A stretch of DNA of 64,000 bases, from NCBI RefSeq assembly GCF_001905345.1, contig NZ_LFBV01000014.1:23714-87713 (forward strand). The letters run 5' to 3'. Each line of letters begins with the position of its first letter. Position 1 is the first letter of the stretch. A model generated the notes under the pieces. The model was not told the origin of the DNA. It saw nothing but the letters and a program-made list of their open reading frames with translations, and made no database searches. Source of the DNA: Streptomyces uncialis (GTDB lineage: Bacteria > Actinomycetota > Actinomycetes > Streptomycetales > Streptomycetaceae). Made by a program: the position numbers and the translations under genes. Of this stretch, positions 25,956-35,050 are shown piece after piece.

Positions 25956-27794
25956 TCAGCGGATGACCGTGATGCGGTCCGCCTTCGGCGGGACCAGCGG
26001 GGCCGCGGCCGAGGAGTTGGCGCCCAGGTAGTCCGTCAGCGCCTTCAGGTCGTCGCCGCCGACCAGCGGGTTCTTGCCCTTGGCGAGCTCGGTGAAGCCG
26101 TCGCCGCCACCGGTCAGGAAGTTGTTCAGCACGACGCGGTACGTGGCCGCCGGGTCGAGGGGCTGACCGTTCAGCCGGATCGAACCGGTCACCACCCGGT
26201 CCGCGCCCGCCTTCGTCATGTCCAGCGTGTAGGTGAGACCGTCGGAGACCTGGAGGATCTTCGGGGCGGCCGTGTTCGGGCCGCTGACCTGCTGCTGGAG
26301 CGCGGTGACGAGCTGCGCGCCGGTCAGGTCCACCAGGTTCACCGTGTTGCCGAACGGCTGGACGGTGAAGCCCTCGCCGTAGGTGACGACCCCGTCCCCT
26401 TCGGTGCCGACCGCCTTGTGGACGAGGTCCGCGCGGATACCGCCCGGGTTCATCAGCGCGACCACGGCCTTCGGGTCCAGCGTCCTGGCCTGCGCGAGCT
26501 GCGCGTCCGAGATCAGATCGCCCAGCGGGGACTCCAGCGTGGTGGCGCCCCGGCCCGGGATGTCACCGGCGATGAAGCCGACGGGACGGCTGGCGATCGG
26601 CGCGGCCAGCTTGTTCCAGCGGCCGATCAGTTCCGTCATGTCCGCGGCCCTGGGCTGGTCACGGCGCACCACGTGGTTGGCGGACTTCACACTCGTACGG
26701 ACGATGTCGTTCGTCCGGCGGTCGTACGTCAGCGTCGTCTCGGTGTACAGCCGGCCGAACGACGACGCCGAGGTCACCGTGCGCGGCTTGCCCGACGGGT
26801 CGGGGATCGAGCACGCGTACGGCTGGTGGGTGTGCCCCGTCACAAGCGCGTCGACCTGCGGGGAGATGCCCTTGGCGATGTCGACGATCGGGCCGGAGAT
26901 CCCGTCACCGGCACCCGGCGAGTCACAGTCGTAGTTGTACGAGGTGGAGGCCGGGTAGCCGCCCTCGTGGATCACCGCGACGATCGACTTGACGCCCTGG
27001 CGCTCCAGCACCTTGGCGTACTTGTTGACCGTCTCGACCTCGTCGTGGAACTTCAGGCCCTTGATGCCGTCCGCCGAGACGATGTCGGGGGTGCCCTCCA
27101 GCGTGATCCCGATGAAGCCGACCTTGACCCCCTTCTCCTTCCACACCCAGTACGGGGCGAGCACGGGACGCTTGGTCTTCTCGACCGTCACGTTCGCCGC
27201 GAGGTAGGGGAAGTCGGCACCCTTGAACTTGCGGCCCGGCTCGAAGCATCCGGCGGTGGGATGGCAGCCGCCGTTCTGGATGCGCTGGAGTTCCTTGGTG
27301 CCCTCGTCGAACTCGTGGTTGCCGACCCCCGCGACATCCAGGTCCAGCTTGTTCAGCGCCTCGATCGTCGGCTCGTCGTGGAACAGCCCCGACAGCAGCG
27401 GGCTGCCGCCGATCAGGTCACCGGCGGCGGTCGTCACCGAGTACGGCTTGCCCTTGCGCGCGGTGCGCAGCGAGCTGGCCAGGTACTCGACGCCGCCAGC
27501 CGTCACCTGCTTCGTCGTCCCGTCCGGCTGGCGTTCGGTCAGCGTGCCGGAGGAACCCGACGGGGGCTCCAGATGCCCGTGCAGATCGTTGAACGAGAGG
27601 AGCTGCACGTCCACCGTGCGGGGCTTGTGACCGTGGCCCCGGTGGTCGTCGTCACGGTCACCGCGGCCGGTCTCCGCCGAGGCGGGGAGCGCGGCGGTCA
27701 GGGCGCCGACCGTGGCGGCGGCCGCCAGCGCGGCGAGTACCCGGATCGTTCTTCCGGACGGGGTCGATTTCGTTGGCACGGGGCCCCCTGGCAT
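25956..27794 (-). CDS. Secreted bifunctional metallophosphatase/5'-nucleotidase
   Basis: 612 residues. Sec signal peptide (Arg/Lys front, hydrophobic stretch at about residues 18-38) with LPASA cleavage near residue 40. The metallophosphoesterase domain has SFNDLHGH, AGDLIGGSPL, GNHEFDEG and GHTHQPY metal ligands. The C-terminal nucleotidase domain carries MNPGGIRADL and NNFLTGGGDGF. It is UshA-like: hydrolyses extracellular nucleotides or UDP-sugars to salvage nucleosides and phosphate. No membrane anchor or sortase motif. The start used gives a 5-residue lead before the basic signal region; Met at residue 1 is ATG 27794. Confidence 0.92.
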   Translation of the reverse strand: MPGGPVPTKSTPSGRTIRVLAALAAAATVGALTAALPASAETGRGDRDDDHRGHGHKPRTVDVQLLSFNDLHGHLEPPSGSSGTLTERQPDGTTKQVTAGGVEYLASSLRTARKGKPYSVTTAAGDLIGGSPLLSGLFHDEPTIEALNKLDLDVAGVGNHEFDEGTKELQRIQNGGCHPTAGCFEPGRKFKGADFPYLAANVTVEKTKRPVLAPYWVWKEKGVKVGFIGITLEGTPDIVSADGIKGLKFHDEVETVNKYAKVLERQGVKSIVAVIHEGGYPASTSYNYDCDSPGAGDGISGPIVDIAKGISPQVDALVTGHTHQPYACSIPDPSGKPRTVTSASSFGRLYTETTLTYDRRTNDIVRTSVKSANHVVRRDQPRAADMTELIGRWNKLAAPIASRPVGFIAGDIPGRGATTLESPLGDLISDAQLAQARTLDPKAVVALMNPGGIRADLVHKAVGTEGDGVVTYGEGFTVQPFGNTVNLVDLTGAQLVTALQQQVSGPNTAAPKILQVSDGLTYTLDMTKAGADRVVTGSIRLNGQPLDPAATYRVVLNNFLTGGGDGFTELAKGKNPLVGGDDLKALTDYLGANSSAAAPLVPPKADRITVIR

Positions 27795-27995
27795 GGGTGG
27801 GTGGACACGGGAGGTGCGGTCGGCAGCCTAAGGTCAACGCGCGTAGCGCAACAGGGGGTAAGGGTCACGGACTGATTGCCGTTGGCCGGCGCGGTGCCCC
27901 CGGAGGCCGCCGGGCGGGGCGCCGCGGGCGCGCCGGTACGGGTGGGCGGGCCCGGGGACCCGACCGCTTCGGACGGGGCGTCGTAGGGTCGGGGT

Positions 27996-28919
27996 ATGAC
28001 GAGTGAGAGCGTTCCCGCCACGGGCCCCCGGCGGATCGAGACCCTGACCGAGGTGACCGCCGAACAGGCGGACGCCGTGCTGGAGCTGCTCACGGCGGCG
28101 GCGCGGGAGGACGGCCAGCAGGCCGTGTCGGAACAGGGCAGGCTCCAGCTGCGCGGCGGCCCGCGCGCGGGCGTGCGCCATCTGCTGCTGTTCCTCGGCG
28201 CCGAACTCCTCGGATACGCGCAGCTGGAGGACACGGACCCGGTCGAGGCACCCGCCGCCGAGCTGGTCGTCCACCCCGCGCACCGGGGCCGGGGCCACGG
28301 CCGCGCCCTCGGCAACGCGCTGCTCGCCGCGTCCGGCAAGCGGCTGCGGATCTGGGCGCACGGCGGGCACTCGGCGGCCCGGCATCTCGCCCAGGTCCTC
28401 GGGCTGACCCTGTTCCGGGAACTGCGTCAGATGCGGCGCCCGTTGACGGACCTGGACCTGCCGGACCCCGTCTGGCCGGAGGGCGTCACCGTACGGACCT
28501 TCGTCCCGGGCCAGGACGACACGGCGTGGCTCGCGGTGAACGCGGCGGCCTTCGCCCACCACCCCGAGCAGGGCTCGCTCACCCAGCGCGACCTCGACGA
28601 CCGCAAGGCGGAACCGTGGTTCGACCCGGCGGGATTCTTCCTCGCGGAGCGTGACGGCGAACTGGTCGGCTTCCACTGGACGAAGGTGCACGCCGCGGAG
28701 GGACTCGGCGAGGTGTACGTCGTCGGGGTACGCCCCGGCGCCCAGGGCGGCGGCCTCGGCAAGGCGCTCACCACGGTGGGGCTGCGGCATCTCGCGGGGA
28801 CGGGGGCGTCGACGGCCATGCTCTACGTCGACGCCGACAACGTCCCCGCTGTGCGGGTCTACGAACGCCTCGGCTTCCTCACCCACGAGACGGACTTGAT
28901 GTACCGCACAGAGTCTTGA
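27996..28919 (+). CDS. mshD: Mycothiol synthase
   Basis: 307 residues with two tandem GNAT domains, the MshD layout. Domain 1 has ELVVHPAHRGRGHGRALG as acetyl-CoA loop; domain 2 has VYVVGVRPGAQGGGLGKALT, then LYVDADNVPAVRVYERLGF. It acetylates Cys-GlcN-Ins with acetyl-CoA, the last step of mycothiol synthesis in the cytoplasm. TAGGGT (27984-27989) ends 6 bases before the ATG and no Shine-Dalgarno is present, so the message is probably leaderless. Followed by repeat element A. Confidence 0.93.
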   Translation: MTSESVPATGPRRIETLTEVTAEQADAVLELLTAAAREDGQQAVSEQGRLQLRGGPRAGVRHLLLFLGAELLGYAQLEDTDPVEAPAAELVVHPAHRGRGHGRALGNALLAASGKRLRIWAHGGHSAARHLAQVLGLTLFRELRQMRRPLTDLDLPDPVWPEGVTVRTFVPGQDDTAWLAVNAAAFAHHPEQGSLTQRDLDDRKAEPWFDPAGFFLAERDGELVGFHWTKVHAAEGLGEVYVVGVRPGAQGGGLGKALTTVGLRHLAGTGASTAMLYVDADNVPAVRVYERLGFLTHETDLMYRTES

Positions 28920-28939
28920 CATCCGCCGCCCCGAGTTAC

Positions 28940-29826
28940 CCCAGCTGAACGCACTTGTCCCTGTCCCGTTGCCCGTGGGTACTCGGGCTGAACGCACTTG
29001 TTCCTGTGCGGGTCGCCTTCGCTTGCGCTTCCGAGGTCCGCCCGGCTGGACGCACTCCGTTCCCGTGCCGTCACCCGTGGGGTGCGCAGTTCCCCGCGCC
29101 CCTGGATGCTGCCCCTTCGGGCTTGTTCGTCGGGTGCGGGTCTGCCCTCGCCTTTGCGCAGTTCCCCGCGGGTCGCCTTCGCTTGCGCTTCCGAGGTCCG
29201 CCCGGCTGGACGCACTCCGTTCCTGCGCCGTCGCCCGTGGGATGCGCAGTTCCCCGCGCCCCTGGATGCTGCCCCTTCGGGCTTGTTCGTCGGGTGCGGG
29301 TCTGCCCTCACCTTTGCGCAGTTCCCCGCGGGTCGCCTTCGCTTGCGCTTCCGAGGTCCGCCCGGCTGGACGCACTCCGTTCCTGCGCCGTCGCCCGTGG
29401 GACGCGCAGTTCCCCGCGCCCCTGGATGCTGCCCCTTCGGGCTTGTTCGTCGGGTGCGGGTCTGCCCTCGCCTTTGCGCAGTTCCCCGCGCCCCTTTGGG
29501 GGCGCCCTCCTGGGGCTGCCGTCCGGCTGCGGGCTGTCAGCGACCGGGGGCGGGGTTCAAAGCACCCTCCTCGCGCAGTCGCAGGACTCACGTAAGGGGG
29601 TGGGCGGGAATCTCTGCCCGCAGACTCCGATGCTCTTCAGTCGGGCAAGGGGGATGTCCGACCGAGCGCGTTGGAGCGAGGACGGAGAATCCCGACCGGC
29701 ACCGACCCGAAGAACCGACAGAACGCGCCCCAAAGGGGCGCGGGGAACTGCGCAAAACCCACGAGCGACGGCACAGGAACGAAGTACGTCCAGCCGGACG
29801 GACCTAGGAAGCGCAAGCGAAGGCGA
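28940..29826. repeat. Intergenic element A: tandem and inverted repeat block
   Basis: This fills the 907-base gap between convergent mshD and the LacI gene. The left part is three direct 160-bp units (listed separately). The right part (about 29595-29826) is an inverted copy of the core and right half of elements B, C and D: it contains the same CAGACTCCGATGCTCTTCAG core and ends in AGCGCAAGCGAAGGCGA. It has seven copies of the GCGCAGTTCCCCGCG 15-mer or its complement. The right edge touches the LacI stop codon. Long open frames here arise from the repeats and are not genes. Confidence 0.85.
29011..29490. repeat. 160-bp direct tandem repeat, three copies
   Basis: Units start at 29011, 29171 and 29331 with exactly the same length and only a few substitutions (for example TCCCGTGCCG versus TCCTGCGCCG at unit position 51-60). 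Each unit holds two GCGCAGTTCCCCGCG motifs, 74 bases apart. Confidence 0.95.
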
Positions 29827-30849
29827 TCAGTGGCAACCGCAGGACCGCCGCACCACCAACCGCGACGGGAACAACTTCAACCGCTCCCGGCGCGACCCGG
29901 CCACCCGCAGCCCCTCGTCCAGCACCAGGTCCACCGCCTCCCGCGCCATCGCGGGCCGATCCGACGCGACAGTGGTCAGCGGCGGATCGGTCAACCCCGC
30001 TTCCTTCACATCGTCGAACCCCGCGACCGCCAGCTCCCCGGGCACATCGATCCGCAGCTCCCGCGCGGCCCGCAGCACCCCGATCGCCTGGTCGTCGGTC
30101 GCGCACACGATCGCGGGCGGCCGGTCCGGACCGGCGAGCAGCCCCAGCGCCACCTGATACGCGTCGTACCGGTTGTACGGAGCCTCGAACAGCCGCCCCT
30201 CGGTGGACCGCCCCGCCTCCGCCATGGCCCGCCGCCAGCCCTCGACATGGTCGGTGACCGGGTCGCCCACCGTCGGCGTCGCCTCGTTCCCGCCGAGACA
30301 CGCGACATACGGGTACCCGTGCTCCAGCAGATGCCGGGTGACGAGCTGCGCGCCGCCCACGTCGTCGATGACGACGGCGACGTCCTCGATCGCCTCCGGC
30401 CTGCGGTGCAGCAGCACCACCCGCGCGTCCCAGGCGTCGATCTCCGCCGCGGCGGTCTCGCTCGGGCCCTGGCTCACCAGGATCAGCCCGGAGACCCGCA
30501 TCCCGAGGAACGCCCGCAGATAGTGGACCTCACGCTCGTCCAGATAGTCGGAGTTGCCGACCAGGACCATCTTGCCCCGCTCGGCCGCCGCCTGTTCCAC
30601 GGCATGGGTCATCTCGGCGAAGAACGGCTGGCGCGCGTCCGGGACGATCATTCCTATGAGATCCGTGCGACGGGACGCCATCGCCTGCGCCACCCGGTCA
30701 GGGCGGTAGTGCAGTTCCTTGATCGCGGCGAGCACCCGCTCACGCGTCGCCGGGGCGACCGGTCTGGGTCCGTTGTTGATCACATAACTGACAACCGCGG
30801 TCGACGTACCCGCCAGTCGCGCCACATCGTCCCGAGTCACCTTGGCCAC
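29827..30849 (-). CDS. LacI-family transcriptional regulator
   Basis: 340 residues from GTG 30849. N-terminal helix-turn-helix TRDDVARLAGTSTAVVSYVI with the LacI hinge helix (PDRVAQAMASRRT), then a periplasmic-binding-protein-like sensor domain (IGMIVPDARQPFFAEM, GFDDVKEAGLTDPPLTTV). It should repress sugar-utilisation genes and release DNA on sugar binding; the ligand is unknown. It ends with the unusual RRSCGCH. Its stop abuts repeat element A. In S. coelicolor a LacI gene similarly neighbours glnR, as I recall. Confidence 0.9.
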   Translation of the reverse strand: MAKVTRDDVARLAGTSTAVVSYVINNGPRPVAPATRERVLAAIKELHYRPDRVAQAMASRRTDLIGMIVPDARQPFFAEMTHAVEQAAAERGKMVLVGNSDYLDEREVHYLRAFLGMRVSGLILVSQGPSETAAAEIDAWDARVVLLHRRPEAIEDVAVVIDDVGGAQLVTRHLLEHGYPYVACLGGNEATPTVGDPVTDHVEGWRRAMAEAGRSTEGRLFEAPYNRYDAYQVALGLLAGPDRPPAIVCATDDQAIGVLRAARELRIDVPGELAVAGFDDVKEAGLTDPPLTTVASDRPAMAREAVDLVLDEGLRVAGSRRERLKLFPSRLVVRRSCGCH

Positions 30850-30983
30850 GCGCGAAGTCTACGCGGAGAGACACCCGTTTGAGCAGGTCGTCCGGCGACC
30901 AAATCCCCGCCCCGGACAGGCCCCCGACGATCACGCACAGCCCACGCACAGGTCCGCGCGCGCTCCAGGCACGGGGGACCCAC

Positions 30984-31012
30984 GGCGCCGCCGACCACAG
31001 GCCGACGGCGCC
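30984..31012 (-). terminator. Inverted repeat downstream of glnR
   Basis: GGCGCCG (30984-30990) pairs with CGGCGCC (31006-31012), 50 bases past the glnR stop on the minus strand. No T-run. The rest of the 213-base gap shows no gene. Confidence 0.4.
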
Positions 31013-31062
31013 GGGCCCGCACCCGGGCCGAACACGAACCGGAACCGTCGGGTCCCGGCCCC

Positions 31063-31818
31063 CTATCCCTGGAAGCCCTGAACGCCCTGGATGCCCTGGA
31101 CGGTGTCCGGCACCGTGTCCGGGACGGAGACCGACTCGGGGACCGGCTTCTCCGGGGTGACGAAGCGGTATCCCACATTCCGGACGGTCCCGATCAGCGA
31201 CTCGTGCTCGGGCCCCAGCTTCGCCCGCAGCCGTCGCACATGGACGTCCACGGTCCGGGTGCCGCCGAAGTAGTCGTACCCCCACACCTCCTGGAGGAGC
31301 TGCGCCCGGGTGAACACCCGCCCGGGGTGCTGCGCGAGATACTTCAGCAGCTCGAACTCCTTGAACGTGAGGTCCAGCACCCGCCCCTTGAGCTTGGCGC
31401 TGTACGTCGCCTCGTCCACCGACAGATCACCGTTGCGGATCTCCATCGGGGAGTCGTCGTCCACGATCTGTCTGCGGCCCAGCGCCAGCCGGAGCCGCGC
31501 CTCGACCTCGGCGGGGCCCGCCGTGTCGAGCAGGACGTCGTCCACGCCCCAGTCCGCGGTGACGGCGGCGAGCCCGCCCTCCGTCACCACCAGGATCAGC
31601 GGACACCCGGGCCCGGTGGACCGCAGCAGCTGGCACAGGCTTCGCACCTGCGGCAGATCCCGCCGCCCGTCCACGAGGATCACGTCCGCGCCGGGGGTGT
31701 CGATCAGGGCGGGGCCCTCGGCGGGGGCCACCCGCACGTTGTGCAGCAGCAGGCCGAGCGCGGGAAGCACCTCCGCCGACGGCTGGAGGGCATTGGTCAG
31801 GAGCAGCAGAGAGCTCAT
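31063..31818 (-). CDS. glnR: Nitrogen regulator GlnR (orphan OmpR-type)
   Basis: 251 residues from ATG 31818 (a GTG at 31821 is adjacent). The start MSSLLLLTNALQPS and the receiver-like domain with ADVILVDGRRDLPQVR are the GlnR sequence as I know it. GlnR works as a dimer without phosphorylation of the Asp in that segment. The C-terminal winged helix has FKEFELLKYLAQHPGRVFTR and RTVDVHVRRLRAKLG. It activates glutamine synthetase, ammonium transport and other nitrogen genes. Unusual: after the conserved GYRFVTPEK the tail repeats PDTVPDTV and QGIQGVQGFQG, an extension encoded by 9-base repeats. Confidence 0.93.
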   Translation of the reverse strand: MSSLLLLTNALQPSAEVLPALGLLLHNVRVAPAEGPALIDTPGADVILVDGRRDLPQVRSLCQLLRSTGPGCPLILVVTEGGLAAVTADWGVDDVLLDTAGPAEVEARLRLALGRRQIVDDDSPMEIRNGDLSVDEATYSAKLKGRVLDLTFKEFELLKYLAQHPGRVFTRAQLLQEVWGYDYFGGTRTVDVHVRRLRAKLGPEHESLIGTVRNVGYRFVTPEKPVPESVSVPDTVPDTVQGIQGVQGFQG

Positions 31819-31990
31819 CACTCCCCACCCGCCCGGGTCGTCCGGCCTACGTGCACGGTTCGCTCGCCCATAACGTCGGTTCCTCCTCGGTCCCTGCGAG
31901 GACGTTTACGGCACTGCCTCGTACTGCGCTGTCGCTTTCGCGGCTTTCCGGCTACGACACCAGGGTCGTATACAACGCGCCGGAAAGCAC

Positions 31991-32024
31991 AAAAGGACCC
32001 GGAGGCGGCGTCGCCCGAGTCCTT
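31991..32024 (-). terminator. Orphan terminator-like hairpin in the glnR/moaD-like gap
   Basis: AAGGACTCGGG and CCGGGTCCTT arms around GCGACGCCGCCT on the minus strand, followed by TTTTGTGC. No gene ends before it on that strand, so a small RNA or the repeat element may be what it terminates. The remainder of 31819-32164 presumably holds the glnR promoter; no clear box was recognised. Confidence 0.5.
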
Positions 32025-32164
32025 CTTGCGCAGCAGAATAACCCACATGGCCACCCCACGGGCAGGCCGAACGCGCTGATCGGCCCTCCGGCCGCCCCCG
32101 GGAGGCCCCGCGCGCCCCCACGAAACGGGCCCGATCCGGCCCCGGAAGCACGAGGTACTCGCGG

Positions 32165-32780
32165 AGCGCGGGCGCCTTCGCTCGCGCCCCCCGGGTCTGT
32201 CCGGCGGGGCGCACTCCGTTCCTGTGCCGTCGCTCGTGGGGTGCGCAGTTCCCCGCGGGTCGCCTTCGCTTGCGCTCCCCAGGTCTGTCCGGCGGGGCGC
32301 ACTTCGTTCCTGTGCCGTCGCTCGGTGGTTTTGCGCAGTTCCCCGCGCCCCTTTGGGGCGCATCCGGCCGGTCCTTCGGGTCGGTGCCGGTCGGGATTCT
32401 CCGTCCTCGATCCGACACGCTCGGTAACACGTCCAGTGGTCCGACTGAAGAGCATCGGAGTCTGCGAGCAGAGATTCCCGCCCACCCCCTCCCGCAGCAG
32501 CGCGACTGCGGGAGGAGAGAGGGGTGCCCCTTCAGGGGCGCGGGGAACTGCGCAAAAGACGAGAACCGGCCCGCACCCGAAGAGCGACCGCAAGGGGGCA
32601 GCACCTCAGGGGCGCGGGGAACTGCGCGAGCAACCAAGGACCACCCGCAGCCGAACAGGAACCGCAAGGGGCGCAACCCAGGGGCGCGGGGAACTGCGCA
32701 CCCCCGTTCGACCCGCACAGGAAACAAGTGCGTCCCGCCGGACAGACCTCGGAAGCGCAAGCGAAGGCGACCCGCACGGC
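32165..32780. repeat. Intergenic element B with terminal inverted repeats
   Basis: The outer arms are inverted copies of about 60 bp: the left arm has CGCCTTCGCTTGCGCTCCCC followed by AGGTCTGTCCGGCGGG, and the right arm (32728-32778) is its complement. Inside are two GCGCAGTTCCCCGCG motifs on the left and three complements on the right, around a 130-bp core (about 32385-32515). The core has a CCTCCCGCAG/CTGCGGGAGG hairpin. It ends about 40 bases before the MoaD-like gene. About 90% identical by eye to elements C and D. Confidence 0.9.
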
Positions 32781-32820
32781 ATGATGGAGGACCGTACACA
32801 GCACTCCGGAGGAGCGAGAC

Positions 32821-33075
32821 ATGGCGAGGGGGACGATCCGCTACTGGGCCGCGGCGAAAGCCGCCGCAGGCGTGGCGGAGGAACCGTTCGACGCCGGGAA
32901 CCTGGCCGAGGCACTGGCCGGCGCCCGCACGCGCCACCCCGGAGAACTGGTCCGGGTGCTGGACCGCTGCTCGTTCCTCGTCGACGGGGACCCCGTCGGC
33001 ACCCGGGAGCATGAGACGGTACGGCTGGCCGAGGGCGGCACGGTCGAGGTGCTCCCACCGTTCGCAGGAGGGTGA
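32821..33075 (+). CDS. MoaD/ThiS-family sulfur-carrier protein
   Basis: 84 residues with a ubiquitin-like beta-grasp pattern (IRYWAAAKAAAGVAEEPFDA, then GGTVEVLPPFAGG) ending in the Gly-Gly that MoaD/ThiS proteins need for adenylation and thiocarboxylation. GGAGGAGCGAG precedes ATG 32821. It is likely the small subunit of molybdopterin synthase or another sulfur carrier. A 10-base gap separates it from the membrane protein downstream, so they are co-transcribed. Confidence 0.85.
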   Translation: MARGTIRYWAAAKAAAGVAEEPFDAGNLAEALAGARTRHPGELVRVLDRCSFLVDGDPVGTREHETVRLAEGGTVEVLPPFAGG

Positions 33076-33085
33076 CCACCCACTC

Positions 33086-34411
33086 ATGACCAACCAGCCC
33101 GACCAGCCTTACGGTACGGACCCCGGATATCCGCAGTCGGGGTACCCGGAGCCGTACGACGAGGGTCCGCAGACCCAGCAGTGGCAGGCCCCGACCTGGG
33201 AGACCGAGCTCCAGCCCCCCATCACCGACAGCACCCCGCCGCCCGAGCGGTACGGCGCACCGCAGGGCTACGGCCCGCCTCCGCAGGAGTACGGCACCGG
33301 GTACGGCACCCCGCAGCACGGAACGCAGCAGGGCCAGGGCACCTCACCCCCGTACGGGACACCCCAGCCGTACGGCAACACCGGCCAGTACGACCAGAGC
33401 GGCCAGTACGGCAACAGCGGCCAGTACGGGCAGACCGGCCACCCCACCGGCCAGTACGGACAGCAGCAGCCCCAGCCGTACGCGGCCGCCCAGCCCCAGG
33501 CACCGGGCCCGACGGCCCAGCAGCAGTACCCCGCGCACACCCCCGTGCACACCCCGCCACCCGCACCGGCCCCGGCCATGGACCCGCCCGGGTTCACCGG
33601 CACCGGCACAGTCACCGGCGGGGCGAGCACCGCCGCCGCGGCCGAGCCCCAGTACGCGACCGCCGCCGACCGGGCCCGCGCGGAGGGCCGGCCGCAGATC
33701 CTGGAACCGGGACTCCAGCCCGCCGCGGTCACCGCCGTCCTCGCGCTGCTGCTCTCCGGGGCCGCCGCGCTGCACGAGTACGCGACGCTGGTCCCGCTGG
33801 TGCTGCTCCAGGCCGTGACGGCTGCGGGGTGGTTCCGGCTCAACGGCATGTGGCCCGCGCGGCAGGGCATCGCGCTGGCGTTCCTCGGCGGCCTCGCGGC
33901 GAACGCGGCGCTGCTGGTGGCGGGCCGCGAGAACGCGCCCGCCGCGATCCTCGGCACGCTCGGCGTCTGGGTGCTGCTGTCCATCGTCCTCGGGCTGCGC
34001 AGCCACGCGGGACCGGACGAGCGGCTCGCGGGACTGCTGGCCACCGTCGTGTCGTCCGCGCTGGCGGTGATCGGCGCCGGGTATCTGGGCGCGGCGACGG
34101 ACGCGGTGGTGATCGCGGGTATCGCCGTCGCCGCGGCGGTGCTGGCACGGGCGTTGCCGCTGCCGACCGCCGCGTCGGTGCTGGTCGCGCTGCTCGCGGC
34201 GGCGGGTGCGGGGATCGCGGCCGGGCGGTTCTCCGACTGGGGGACCGACGGGGCGCTGCTGGGGCTGGCCGCCGGCGCGTGTGCGCTGATCGGCCACCGG
34301 GCGGCGAGCTACGACTACCCGTCGCGGTTCGTCCATATGACGGCGGGAGTGGCCCTCCCCCTGGCGGCGGCGGCCCCCGCGACCTACATCCTCGCCCAGA
34401 TCCTCCCGTAG
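33086..34411 (+). CDS. Membrane protein with proline/tyrosine/glutamine-rich N-terminus
   Basis: 441 residues from ATG 33086, preceded by GGAGGGTGAC. Residues 1-200 are disordered PYGT/QYG/QPQ-type repeats. From about 215 there are seven to eight transmembrane segments (first AAVTAVLALLLSGAAAL). The layout is common in streptomycete envelope proteins, where the disordered cytoplasmic part may bind partners. No enzyme motif. The conserved position next to a MoaD-like gene near glnR is shared with S. coelicolor as I recall. Confidence 0.8.
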   Translation: MTNQPDQPYGTDPGYPQSGYPEPYDEGPQTQQWQAPTWETELQPPITDSTPPPERYGAPQGYGPPPQEYGTGYGTPQHGTQQGQGTSPPYGTPQPYGNTGQYDQSGQYGNSGQYGQTGHPTGQYGQQQPQPYAAAQPQAPGPTAQQQYPAHTPVHTPPPAPAPAMDPPGFTGTGTVTGGASTAAAAEPQYATAADRARAEGRPQILEPGLQPAAVTAVLALLLSGAAALHEYATLVPLVLLQAVTAAGWFRLNGMWPARQGIALAFLGGLAANAALLVAGRENAPAAILGTLGVWVLLSIVLGLRSHAGPDERLAGLLATVVSSALAVIGAGYLGAATDAVVIAGIAVAAAVLARALPLPTAASVLVALLAAAGAGIAAGRFSDWGTDGALLGLAAGACALIGHRAASYDYPSRFVHMTAGVALPLAAAAPATYILAQILP

Positions 34412-34420
34412 CAGCCGCTT

Positions 34421-35008
34421 GCGCCTCTGAGGTCCGTCCGGCTGGGCGTACTTCGTTCCTGTGCCGTCGCTCGGTGGGTTCGCGCAGTTCCCCGCGCCCC
34501 TTTGGGGCGCACCCGGCCGGTCCTTCGGGTCGGGGCCGGTCGGGATTCTCCGTCCTCGATCCGACACGCTCGGTAACACGTCCAGTGGTCCGACTGAAGA
34601 GCATCGGAGTCTGCGAGCAGAGATTCCCGCCCACCCCCTCCCGCAGCCACGCGACTGCGGGAGGAGAAGGGTGAAAAGCAACCCCAGGCGGCTGAGGCGC
34701 CCCCAAAGGGGCGCGGGGAACTGCGCAAAAGACGAGAACCGGCCCGCACCCGAACAGCGACCGCAATGAGGCACCACCCAGGGGCGCGGGGAACTGCGCG
34801 AGCAACCAAGGACCATCCGCAGCCGGACGGAAACCGCGAGGGGCACCACCCAGGGGCGCGGGGAACTGCGCACCCCCGTTCGACCCGCACAGGAAACAAG
34901 TGCGTCCCGCCGGACAGACCTCAGAAGCGCAAGCGAAGGCGACCCGCACAGGGACAAGCGCGCCCGCCCCGGAAGACCTCGAAAGCGCAAGCGAAGGCGG
35001 CCCGTTAG
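34421..35008. repeat. Intergenic element C with terminal inverted repeats
   Basis: Same architecture as B: left arm from 34421 (GAGGTCCGTCCGGCTGGG), GCGCAGTTCCCCGCGCCCC with its TTTGGGGCGC hairpin, the conserved core, then three complementary motifs and the inverted right arm (34890-34945). An extra partial arm copy runs to 35008. The core hairpin keeps its CCTCCCGCAG/CTGCGGGAGG stem while the loop differs from B (CCACGCGA instead of CAGCGCGA). It starts 10 bases after a stop codon and ends about 40 before the LmeA-like start. Confidence 0.9.
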
Positions 35009-35050
35009 GCTCGCGGCACACGACCAATGCCTCGGGGGGAACCACCGGCC

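Noticed and set aside
29011..29490. CRISPR-like direct repeats
   Set aside because: Units are 160 bp without unique spacers and there are no cas genes.
27834..30157. Several long open frames through repeat element A, on both strands
   Set aside because: They arise because repeat units lack stops and have lengths that preserve or shift frame; sequences such as SLALPRSARLDALRS repeat with the DNA units and show no family.
32040..32365. Minus-strand peptide MWVILLRKKDSGD... ahead of the orphan terminator
   Set aside because: No Shine-Dalgarno, the frame runs into Arg-rich non-coding sequence, and the hairpin lies within it.
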